From: JAFGFG01 sp964442905
GTDB lineage: Archaea > Aenigmatarchaeota > Aenigmatarchaeia > QMZP01 > JAFGSV01
NCBI GenBank assembly: GCA_964442905.1
Contig: CAYUBD010000026.1
Location: 1 to 13,680, forward strand
Reading direction: 5' to 3'
Length of the DNA: 13,680 nucleotides
The position numbers were made by a program, and so were the translations under genes. Numbering within the stretch: the stretch's first letter is position 1; every line of letters starts with the position of its first letter. The notes under the pieces were generated by a model. The model did not search any database. It had not been told where the DNA came from and was given only the letters and a program-made list of their open reading frames with translations. This document shows positions 1 through 6,120 of the stretch, one piece after another.

Positions 1-187
1 GGTTCGAATGCACCCTTTAGCAGAAGGTAAACAGCGCGAGCAAGTTCGCTTGTCCCCGCTGATGCGGAAACGTGCTAAAGAGCGCACCGGAAAATACGCT
101 CTCGCGTATCTGAATTCCGAAAGGGAAATAAACAATCCCCTGCGGTTCAGTGGTGCTGAAAATCCCAGCAGGCCCATTCATTTTTTT
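1..187 (+). ncRNA. Possible 3' part of a structured non-coding RNA, truncated by the window start
   Basis: No convincing protein is encoded here. The + strand shows a series of short hairpins with stable loops: 40-53 (UUCG loop), 56-67 (4 bp, UGAU loop), 94-109 (perfect 6-bp stem, UCUC loop), 115-126 (GAAA tetraloop) and 146-160 (perfect 5-bp stem). A run of seven T follows at 181-187, as expected for an archaeal terminator. The string GGTAAAC (26-32) followed by GAGCAAG (38-44) resembles the CR-II/CR-III region of RNase P RNA, but I cannot find the expected 3' conserved segment (ACAGAA...GGCTTA), and the UUCG hairpin would sequester GAGCAAG. The identity is therefore open. An untranslated leader or plain intergenic DNA is also possible. 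Confidence 0.3.
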
Positions 188-483
188 AATAGTCTGAAAA
201 ATGAAGACCTTTTCTCATAAATGTATATAGTAATGGCTGTGCAGAAGCCTTCAGCCAGCGCCATGCTTAACGGGACGCCGAAAAACATGAAGAAATAATA
301 TCGTTCCACATACGTGTAATAGTTGAGGGCTACCGAAGGAGCGTCGAATAGGAAGAACCCGAAAACCGCACCTATGATGACATAAAAGATGTATCTTACA
401 TCCTTCTCCCTGTACAGAATCGCCAAAAATCCTGCCAAAAACAGGAAAAAGAATGCATACCAGACAATCATATTCATTTCCAT
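178..483 (-). CDS. Small three-helix membrane protein, second of a coupled pair
   Basis: This is a 101-residue protein with hydrophobic segments at about 6-23, 30-47 and 65-88 and a basic C-terminal tail. After the second helix it has FDAPSVALNYYTY, and the third helix reads FGVPLSMALAEGF, with D47 and E78 as the notable charged residues in or near membrane segments. The layout (about 100 residues, three helices, an acid after helix 2, a P..E pattern in helix 3) resembles one half of a heterodimeric lycopene cyclase (CrtYc/CrtYd type). The gene begins inside the end of the upstream gene (shared ATGGAAATGA), so the two are probably translationally coupled. No carotenoid genes lie in the window, so the enzyme assignment is a guess; the gene itself is well supported by that coupling and the helix pattern. 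Confidence 0.72.
   Translation of the reverse strand: MEMNMIVWYAFFFLFLAGFLAILYREKDVRYIFYVIIGAVFGFFLFDAPSVALNYYTYVERYYFFMFFGVPLSMALAEGFCTAITIYIYEKRSSFFRLLKK
181..187 (+). terminator. Seven-T run, candidate + strand terminator
   Basis: A run of seven T directly follows the hairpin-rich stretch, the usual form of archaeal intrinsic termination. On the minus strand the same bases are read as lysine codons at the end of the neighbouring gene, so the run may simply be coding. Confidence 0.3.
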
Positions 484-761
484 TTCATCACCGCCGATGC
501 CAGCCTGTTACTGCAAAAGTAACATAAGGTAAAATAGTGGATGTACATTATCAGGGTGTACACAGATATCCCGAATACCTGCGGCCATGAGCTGTAATAC
601 CAAAGACCGAAATACATCGCAATTGGGTCCCATACGATATCAAGGGCAAGCCCGAGCATGCCGATGCCCAAATATGTCCTGATGTTTTTTCTGTCATACC
701 ACAGTATCAGCGCCAGTGGAATCGTCATTATGGTAAAAAATATCCAGTGGTCGGGATACAT
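474..761 (-). CDS. Small three-helix membrane protein, lycopene-cyclase-domain-like, first of a coupled pair
   Basis: This is a 95-residue protein with membrane segments at about 5-22, 30-45 and 62-82. The segment after helix 2 reads WDPIAMYFGLWYY and continues to FGI, close to the D..A...G.W.Y...GI pattern of lycopene cyclase domains. The P.EE motif that normally follows in that family is missing here; the third helix has SVYTLIMYIHYF instead. It lines up with the downstream gene product (WD/FD, an aromatic YY, then the third helix), so the two look like paralogous halves of one six-helix unit, with the acidic P..E site only in the partner. A TATA element at 784-791 sits about 26 bases upstream of the ATG, consistent with a leaderless transcript. 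The function is unproven; a membrane protein of unrelated function is possible. Confidence 0.72.
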   Translation of the reverse strand: MYPDHWIFFTIMTIPLALILWYDRKNIRTYLGIGMLGLALDIVWDPIAMYFGLWYYSSWPQVFGISVYTLIMYIHYFTLCYFCSNRLASAVMKWK

Positions 762-783
762 ATCAACAAATATGGTAGATGAA

Positions 784-791
784 TATTATAT
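784..791 (-). promoter_or_regulatory. TATA element for the small membrane protein pair
   Basis: The minus strand reads ATATAATA, centred about 26 bases upstream of the ATG at 761. This spacing places transcription initiation at or next to the start codon. Confidence 0.5.
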
Positions 792-818
792 GTTTCACCT
801 GCAGTAAACATGAAAACA

Positions 819-827
819 ACTTAAATT
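819..827 (+). promoter_or_regulatory. TATA element for endoQ
   Basis: ACTTAAATT is centred about 26 bases before the ATG at 849, and there is no Shine-Dalgarno sequence between them. This fits a leaderless archaeal transcript. Confidence 0.5.
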
Positions 828-848
828 TCATTCCTCCAAAAATAATCA

Positions 849-2111
849 ATGAAGATATTCGCTGATTTGCATATACACGGCCCTTATTCGATGGCCACCA
901 GCAGGAACACCACGGTCCAGAACCTCGAAAAATACGCAAGAATGAAAGGTCTGAATCTTCTTGGGACAGGAGACTTCACACATCCCACATGGCTTCAGAT
1001 GCTCAGGAGCAGCCTCAGGGAGGACGGCTCTGGCATACTCAGAACAGAAAGTGGATTCTCATTCATGCTTTCCACTGAAGTGTCCAACGTCTATGAGCAG
1101 GACGGGAAGAGAAGAAAAGTCCATAACATCCTTCACGCCCCCGATTTTGACACCGTGGCCCAGATAAACGATTTCCTCGGCAGGCACGGCAATCTCATTG
1201 TTGACGGCAGGCCCACGTTCAACGGGATGACCTCTCCGGAACTTGTGGAAGGGCTGATTGGTATTTCGAAGGATATAGTGATAATACCTGCGCATGTCTG
1301 GACTCCCTGGTTTGGCGTATTCGGTTCAAAGTCTGGATTTGATTCTGTTGAAGAATGTTTTAAGGACCGGACCAAGCACATATTCGCACTGGAAACGGGC
1401 ATGTCGAGCGACCCGGGGATGAACTGGCGTCTGTCATCACTGGACAGATACGCGCTTGTCTCCAATTCAGACGCGCATTCTTTCTGGCCCTGGCGCATAG
1501 GAAGGGAGGCAAACGTCCTCGAACTCGACAGGATGACTTATTCGGGTATATTTGACGCCGTGAAAGAAAAAGACCCGAAGAGATTCATGATGACAATCGA
1601 AGTAGACCCGTCCTACGGTAAATACCACTTCGACGGACACAGGCAGTGCAGCGTGTGCCTGGATCCATCGGAGACAAAGAAAACGGGCAGCATGTGCCCA
1701 GTATGCAGAAAACCTCTTACCATAGGCGTTCTGAACAGGATTGAAGAGCTCGCTGACAGACCAGACGGGTACACACCGAGCGGCGCAATACCGTTCAAAA
1801 GGCTGCTCCCCCTAACGGAGATAATCGCGGCTGTCCGGGGAACTGACCAGCTCTATTCCAAGCATATATGGGAGGATTACGGCAAGCTCATGGAAAGGTT
1901 CGGCAGCGAATTTGAGGTGCTGCTGAATGCGCATGAGAATGACATCAGGAGCACGCTTAATGAAAAGGTAGCCAGGCTTGTTATCAGCATAAGAGAAGGA
2001 AAGGCGGCTGTAAGCCCGGGTTATGACGGCGTCTACGGCAGGCTTTCACTGGAGGAAGGACACACAGAAAAGAACAGGAGCCCGCAGAGCAGCCTGAACA
2101 GTTTCATCTAG
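849..2111 (+). CDS. endoQ: Endonuclease Q-type PHP-domain DNA repair nuclease
   Basis: This 420-residue protein is full length for the archaeal EndoQ family (about 400-425 residues). That family cleaves DNA 5' of deaminated bases such as uracil and hypoxanthine and of abasic sites. The PHP metal-site pattern is complete: ADLHIH with H8 and H10, GDFTHP with D42 and H45, STEVS with E77, PAHVW with H149, LETGMS with E182 and SNSDAH with D208 and H210. A zinc-binding insertion typical of EndoQ follows, with C267/C270 and C283/C286. The tail beyond about residue 390 is hydrophilic and probably disordered. The start is set by the conserved DLHIH beginning directly after it and by the TATA spacing. 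It acts in the cytoplasm in repair of deaminated DNA. Its stop codon overlaps that of the convergent lipoprotein gene. Confidence 0.93.
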   Translation: MKIFADLHIHGPYSMATSRNTTVQNLEKYARMKGLNLLGTGDFTHPTWLQMLRSSLREDGSGILRTESGFSFMLSTEVSNVYEQDGKRRKVHNILHAPDFDTVAQINDFLGRHGNLIVDGRPTFNGMTSPELVEGLIGISKDIVIIPAHVWTPWFGVFGSKSGFDSVEECFKDRTKHIFALETGMSSDPGMNWRLSSLDRYALVSNSDAHSFWPWRIGREANVLELDRMTYSGIFDAVKEKDPKRFMMTIEVDPSYGKYHFDGHRQCSVCLDPSETKKTGSMCPVCRKPLTIGVLNRIEELADRPDGYTPSGAIPFKRLLPLTEIIAAVRGTDQLYSKHIWEDYGKLMERFGSEFEVLLNAHENDIRSTLNEKVARLVISIREGKAAVSPGYDGVYGRLSLEEGHTEKNRSPQSSLNSFI

Positions 2112-3010
2112 ATCGGGTAGCCGCTGTTTTTTGTACCAACGACTTCTATAGTCGTCTCGGCACCCGTTACATAAATGTATTCCAGTTGCACTTCTACTGT
2201 TGATTGCGTAAGCACTTCCACATTATTCGCTTTAAGTCGGCATGTTATGGTCTGGGACATACCTTTCCAGAGATCGAGTGATGGACGATCACATTCATCG
2301 TCATCAGTGACACCGCCGACACCTTCAACCGAAAGGCTGACCTTGGAATTTTTCACAAGCCCCCCGCCGTTATTTTCTATTATGATATTCACAGGAAAGT
2401 CTACAATGCCCATATCATCTCTTATGCGTATCGGACCCTCTATTTGTATATCAACACTTACAGGCGAATTCGACTTGCTTTTGAGGTCTGTCGGGAGTGA
2501 TTTTCCGGAATCACGAAGTGTTATCAACTCACGCGTTGGAAGTATCGTTATCAACTTCGAAGTTACGGACCTGTAGGAATATTCTGCTTCAGCGAAAGCA
2601 GTGTATGGGACTTTCATACCTTCTCCTATCTGTGGGGCTGTACATGCCCAGACTACAGTGAATTCCTCACCCTGAGTTCCCCTTTCTTCCGATGGTGGAA
2701 AGAGTCCAGTGAAGTCATCACCTTCCGGCGATACTATTTTGCAGTTCCATTCACTTTCCCCAAGATTCAGACCAACCTTTGCTATTTTTCCCATGACATT
2801 TCCATCCGCGACCAAAAAGGAGCCACTGTTTTTTAGCTTAAGGCGAAAATCAATATTTTCACCTGAATAAACAGACTGGATTTCAGGTACAAATTCAATT
2901 ATTTCCACACCGTTTCCAAAGGATATCGTCTGCGGAAAGGACAATATCCCCGTGCAACCGGAAACTAGCACAGTCACTATGAATAGGAATGGCAGCAGAG
3001 CGGATTTCAT
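2108..3010 (-). CDS. Exported lipoprotein with two beta-sandwich domains (paralogue 1)
   Basis: This is a 300-residue protein with a type II-like signal peptide and a lipobox, VLVSGC, giving a lipid-anchored Cys19. Two predicted beta-sandwich domains follow, at about 34-150 and 180-297. Domain 1 contains LKNSGS, the strand-turn typical of CARDB/Ig-like folds, and C90 and C123. The linker reads EYSYRS..LITILPTREL. Domain 2 contains IENNGGGLV and the cysteine pair C240/C257 (ITCRL), and ends in an aromatic strand LEYIYV. It is a paralogue of the next two upstream genes and of the C terminus of the protein encoded at 6117-9905. It is expected on the outer face of the cell membrane. No enzymatic motif is visible, so a structural, adhesive or binding role is inference only. 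Confidence 0.88.
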   Translation of the reverse strand: MKSALLPFLFIVTVLVSGCTGILSFPQTISFGNGVEIIEFVPEIQSVYSGENIDFRLKLKNSGSFLVADGNVMGKIAKVGLNLGESEWNCKIVSPEGDDFTGLFPPSEERGTQGEEFTVVWACTAPQIGEGMKVPYTAFAEAEYSYRSVTSKLITILPTRELITLRDSGKSLPTDLKSKSNSPVSVDIQIEGPIRIRDDMGIVDFPVNIIIENNGGGLVKNSKVSLSVEGVGGVTDDDECDRPSLDLWKGMSQTITCRLKANNVEVLTQSTVEVQLEYIYVTGAETTIEVVGTKNSGYPI

Positions 3011-3030
3011 AATTATAATTAGAGCTAACG

Positions 3031-3047
3031 CTTATTAATTTAATAAG
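3031..3047 (-). promoter_or_regulatory. Palindromic TATA-region element before lipoprotein paralogue 1
   Basis: A perfect inverted repeat has 7-bp arms (CTTATTA and TAATAAG) around a 3-bp centre and lies about 26-30 bases upstream of the ATG at 3010. It can serve as the TATA box for a leaderless transcript, which would mean this gene is not simply co-transcribed with the upstream lipoprotein gene. The symmetry could also allow a regulator to bind. Confidence 0.45.
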
Positions 3048-3064
3048 AAAATGGAGACCGGGAA

Positions 3065-4036
3065 TTAGAAACCCCATTCCCGGGTTCCAATAACGTTAAT
3101 TGGTAATGTCTCATCCTGATAATAGACATAGTTGAGTGTCACTATCAGATCTCGTGTCTCTCTGTATTCAGGCGGATCAATAACTTTCAGTTCACATGTT
3201 ATTGTTGTATCCTTTCCATTCCATATGTGAACTATGTTTGTAGCCGGATGACGTATAAGCCCTGCCGGTAGTATACTTGTGTCGAAAGCCACCCAATCCG
3301 CTTGTGAACTTCTCGGACAATCGCCTCTGAATATTGTTCCAGGCGGGCTGAAAATTTCGATTCCCAATGGGTAATTTTCACCTGCAAGCAGACCGCCGCC
3401 TACATTTGTTATTTTTATTTCGACAGGGAAGTACGACTGATCCCAGCCAATATCATCCTTTGTCCTCACAAATTCACCCGTGTTTACGGTCACAGAAAGT
3501 GGACCTGAGCTCACTGTTGCCATTTCAGATGGCAGTGATTCACCATTCTGCACTGCCCTCTTTGTCTCTTCCGATGTCAGGAATGTTATAGGCTTTATCA
3601 CTCTGGTTTCATATGTGTAGAAGACCCTTGCTATTGGATTATATGTTCTTTTTTCGCCTCTCATGAGACTGGGTGCCTTGAGATACCAGTCAGCGATTCC
3701 AAGCTGCCCCGTCGTACCTCTATTTTCGTCAGCTGGAAGAAGCTCGCCTATGTAGAATTCAGTATTTGGCTGTCCCCACTCCGGTGGATATATGCCAATG
3801 AGCTGTGCTGCGGCTTCCCCTATTACATCACCCATATTCTGCACTTCAAGGTGAACTACCAGGTCATCCTCGGATTCAATGCTTGAAAGACTTGATTCGA
3901 ATGTTTTTATGACGATACCGTAACCGCTTGTACTCGAACCGCCTAAGCCTAAGTTGGTGCAACCTGACGCCAGCATAACAACAGCAGGCAGAATTAACAG
4001 GATTGCTAGACCTTTGGTTGAATTTTTAGTAGTCAT
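3065..4036 (-). CDS. Exported lipoprotein with two beta-sandwich domains (paralogue 2)
   Basis: This is a 323-residue protein. A basic N terminus and hydrophobic stretch end in the lipobox MLASGC (Cys26), followed by a Gly/Ser-rich spacer. Domain 1 (about 38-140) contains VQNMGD. The linker reads FYTYET..ITFLTSEETKR, and domain 2 (about 178-320) contains ITNVGGGLL and the cysteine pair C240/C281 (ITCEL), ending with LNYVYY and VIGTREWGF. The last two features match paralogue 1 (LEYIYV, VVGTKNSGY) clearly. Unlike the other copies, domain 1 has no cysteines. A tandem 54-bp gap separates it from paralogue 1 and a 68-bp gap separates it from paralogue 3. Location is predicted to be the outer membrane face; function is unknown. 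Confidence 0.88.
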   Translation of the reverse strand: MTTKNSTKGLAILLILPAVVMLASGCTNLGLGGSSTSGYGIVIKTFESSLSSIESEDDLVVHLEVQNMGDVIGEAAAQLIGIYPPEWGQPNTEFYIGELLPADENRGTTGQLGIADWYLKAPSLMRGEKRTYNPIARVFYTYETRVIKPITFLTSEETKRAVQNGESLPSEMATVSSGPLSVTVNTGEFVRTKDDIGWDQSYFPVEIKITNVGGGLLAGENYPLGIEIFSPPGTIFRGDCPRSSQADWVAFDTSILPAGLIRHPATNIVHIWNGKDTTITCELKVIDPPEYRETRDLIVTLNYVYYQDETLPINVIGTREWGF

Positions 4037-4065
4037 TGTAATCCTTTATTAGTTGGGCTGGTAAC

Positions 4066-4074
4066 TTTATAAAT
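4066..4074 (-). promoter_or_regulatory. TATA element for lipoprotein paralogue 2
   Basis: The minus strand reads TTTATAAAG, centred about 34 bases from the ATG at 4036, giving an expected leader of roughly 9 nt. It lies in the 68-bp gap after paralogue 3, again suggesting a separate promoter. Confidence 0.4.
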
Positions 4075-4104
4075 TTTCACGGGTTTCGGCACCATTATAA
4101 GCAT

Positions 4105-5094
4105 TTACTGCGCAATCTTCGGATTTATGGTAACCAGAACAGATTTTGTGAATATATACGTGTATGTCGCCGTAGCCTCAAGCACCCTTGTTCCCCGCTT
4201 CAGAAGTCCATCGTCGATACCTGAAACATCGAGCTTGCATATGAATTTCTGGGATTCCTTACCTATTATCCTTACATCCTCAGTTCCACTCTGGACTGCG
4301 CATTCGACGCTATCTGTTTTTAACCCATTCTCGGACAGCCCGCTTATTGTGTATTCTATTTTGTTTGTATCGTCTGTCAGTGGATAACCGGTTCCCATGT
4401 TCTTGAATTGGAGTGCAACAACCGTTCTCGCATCTTCAAACACAGGTATGGGCTGCTTGTCTTCCACTGTTATGAACGGCTTCAGGGGACCCTGGCCGGA
4501 AACTATATAATCGCCGACCTGCCAGTATTCCCTCTGCTCAAGCGACCGGTCAAGCTCTTCATCCGTTATGAAGCTTATCGTGGTTAGTGCATTGGTCCTG
4601 TATGGATATTTCACCAGAACCTTTACACCGTCCGGTGGGCATATCGTTCTTAACGGGATTTCGGTGCCTGTGTCCTGCTCAAGCGTCCATGCCACAGGAA
4701 CTATCTCCCCCGGAAGTATTTTATCAAGTTTGCATTTTGCATTCCCTTCAATTGCACCATCACTTCCGCATGTCGTTACCTTCGGTGTGAAAAGACCCTT
4801 GCAGTAATCATAAAGCTCAATCTCTATAGAACCTGTTACGCCGTTCTGTGGAATCACGTTATCACCGACATTCTGCACATATGCAATTATCCTTGTATTC
4901 TGTCCAGCGTCTATTTCCGAAGGGATTGCTTCAAGGCTTTTTATCACGAGTATGTCATGCTCATACTGGATGACCTGTCCGCCTCCGAACAGACTGGAAA
5001 TACTCGAAAGGCCTGGTATGTCACCAATGCCCGGAATGGTGCAGCCGGAACTCAGAACAACGATAATCAGCGCTATGGGAAGAAACATCTTCAT
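4105..5094 (-). CDS. Exported lipoprotein with two beta-sandwich domains (paralogue 3)
   Basis: This is a 329-residue protein when started at MKMFLPIALI. A longer frame back to 5160 would put 22 extra residues in front of the signal peptide and overlap the divergent gene, so it is rejected; the TATA spacing also supports 5094. The lipobox is LSSGC (Cys18), followed by a Gly-rich spacer. Domain 1 (about 45-162) has VQNVGD and four cysteines (98, 109, 121, 152), probably two disulfides. The linker reads KYPYRT..ISFITDEELDR. Domain 2 (about 203-325) has FKNMGTGYP and the cysteine pair C265/C286 (FICKL), ending in ATYTYI. It is the most diverged of the three copies and the most cysteine-rich. Predicted location is the outer membrane face; function is unknown. 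Confidence 0.88.
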   Translation of the reverse strand: MKMFLPIALIIVVLSSGCTIPGIGDIPGLSSISSLFGGGQVIQYEHDILVIKSLEAIPSEIDAGQNTRIIAYVQNVGDNVIPQNGVTGSIEIELYDYCKGLFTPKVTTCGSDGAIEGNAKCKLDKILPGEIVPVAWTLEQDTGTEIPLRTICPPDGVKVLVKYPYRTNALTTISFITDEELDRSLEQREYWQVGDYIVSGQGPLKPFITVEDKQPIPVFEDARTVVALQFKNMGTGYPLTDDTNKIEYTISGLSENGLKTDSVECAVQSGTEDVRIIGKESQKFICKLDVSGIDDGLLKRGTRVLEATATYTYIFTKSVLVTINPKIAQ

Positions 5095-5114
5095 AGTTAA
5101 TAATAGCCGTGGAA

Positions 5115-5128
5115 CAAATATAAATTTG
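5115..5128. promoter_or_regulatory. Near-palindromic TATA element shared by two divergent genes
   Basis: CAAATATAAATTTG is symmetric except at its central bases and reads as a TATA box on both strands. Its centre is about 25 bases from the ATG of the DUF63 gene (5146) and about 28 bases from the ATG of lipoprotein paralogue 3 (5094). No other AT-rich element lies in the 51-bp gap, so both leaderless transcripts probably use it. Confidence 0.5.
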
Positions 5129-5145
5129 CCACCAGTGTATTTGAT

Positions 5146-6120
5146 ATGGACATTCTGCACGAATACTTCCTGCTTCCGCTGATGCGAAACGGCTGGTTCA
5201 ATCCGGTTAACAGCATTGTTTACGGAATTATACTGATAGCCGGTATATGGATGGTCTTTAATCTTCTGAAGAAGGTTAACGTGAAGATAGATAATGGCCT
5301 ATTCATAGCGTTCATGCCGTTCATAGCCTTTGCCGGTGTAACAAGGACACTGAGAGATTTCATTTATTTCAATGCCTCATCGCAGCCAGGTTTCTTGTCA
5401 TCTTTCACGGATTATATGTCATCGATGCAGAGCGCTGCCTACGATTACATATTCGGGGTCACAGGGAACACATTCATGGCAACCATAGACTCGTACATTA
5501 TAGCATGGTTTCCGACGCCCGGTTCATACTTCATAACGTTCTCGCTGGCCCTGCTCTCGCTGTTCATATCACTGATAGTAAGGCGATATACAAGGACAGA
5601 CTGCTGGAAGACGATGTTCGTCCTTGGGATGGCATTCTTCGTAACAAACGCTTCGATGCTGGTCGTGAACTCGACAGAACCACTGCTTTACATAGTTAAA
5701 GTTACTCTGGCATGGGCTGGTTTGTTCTTTGGCCTGGGTTATATTGCAGAAAAAGGACATCTCAAGCGATTCGGTAAGAAATTCTCAGAAACAATGAAAG
5801 AACTGTTCACAAAAACCAATTCCATGGTACTTTCAGCCCACTTCTTTGACGCAACTGCGACATTCTTTGCGATATCCATGTTCAGCACACTCGGCGGGCA
5901 TAGTTATATGGAGCAGCATTTCCTTTCAAGATGGCTCATGCCGTTCCTCGGGCCTCAGGTCATGTTTCTTCTTAAATTCATAGTTGTCATCCCAGTACTA
6001 TTTTACATCGACAGGTATACCGAAGACAAAGACATGGGAAACTTCCTGAAGCTCGTGGTCTTCGTGCTGGGAGCAGCGCCTGCGACAAGAAACCTGATTA
6101 GACTTATGGTCGGGGTCTAG
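5146..6120 (+). CDS. DUF63 family polytopic membrane protein
   Basis: This is a 324-residue archaeal membrane protein with about eight helices, at roughly 22-41, 50-66, 126-146, 154-173, 181-200, 228-246, 264-288 and 299-321. The opening NPVNSIVYGIIL, the FAGVTRTLRDF segment after helix 2 and SAHFFDATATF (230-240) in helix 6 are recognisable DUF63 features. The function of the family is not established; the conserved buried Asp and His residues suggest transport or membrane catalysis, but that is inference. The ATG at 5146 is supported by TATA spacing and by the family's short N terminus. It is divergent from lipoprotein paralogue 3 and convergent with, and overlapping, the large membrane protein gene at a shared CTAG. 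Confidence 0.88.
   Translation: MDILHEYFLLPLMRNGWFNPVNSIVYGIILIAGIWMVFNLLKKVNVKIDNGLFIAFMPFIAFAGVTRTLRDFIYFNASSQPGFLSSFTDYMSSMQSAAYDYIFGVTGNTFMATIDSYIIAWFPTPGSYFITFSLALLSLFISLIVRRYTRTDCWKTMFVLGMAFFVTNASMLVVNSTEPLLYIVKVTLAWAGLFFGLGYIAEKGHLKRFGKKFSETMKELFTKTNSMVLSAHFFDATATFFAISMFSTLGGHSYMEQHFLSRWLMPFLGPQVMFLLKFIVVIPVLFYIDRYTEDKDMGNFLKLVVFVLGAAPATRNLIRLMVGV

Noticed and set aside
1..15. T-arm-like GGTTCGAAT suggesting the 3' end of a tRNA
   Set aside because: The base after the loop is G, not the invariant C, the T-stem cannot pair, and no CCA or acceptor strand follows.
57..113. C/D box guide RNA (TGATG ... CTGA)
   Set aside because: There are no C' and D' boxes and no terminal stem; the hairpins inside the interval do not fit this class.
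8..220. 70-codon reading frame on the + strand
   Set aside because: It lies in the hairpin-rich region, crosses the T-run and the end of the opposing gene, and has no ribosome site or recognisable sequence.
5095..5160. Longer N terminus for lipoprotein paralogue 3
   Set aside because: It would place 22 residues before the signal peptide, cover the promoter and overlap the divergent DUF63 gene.
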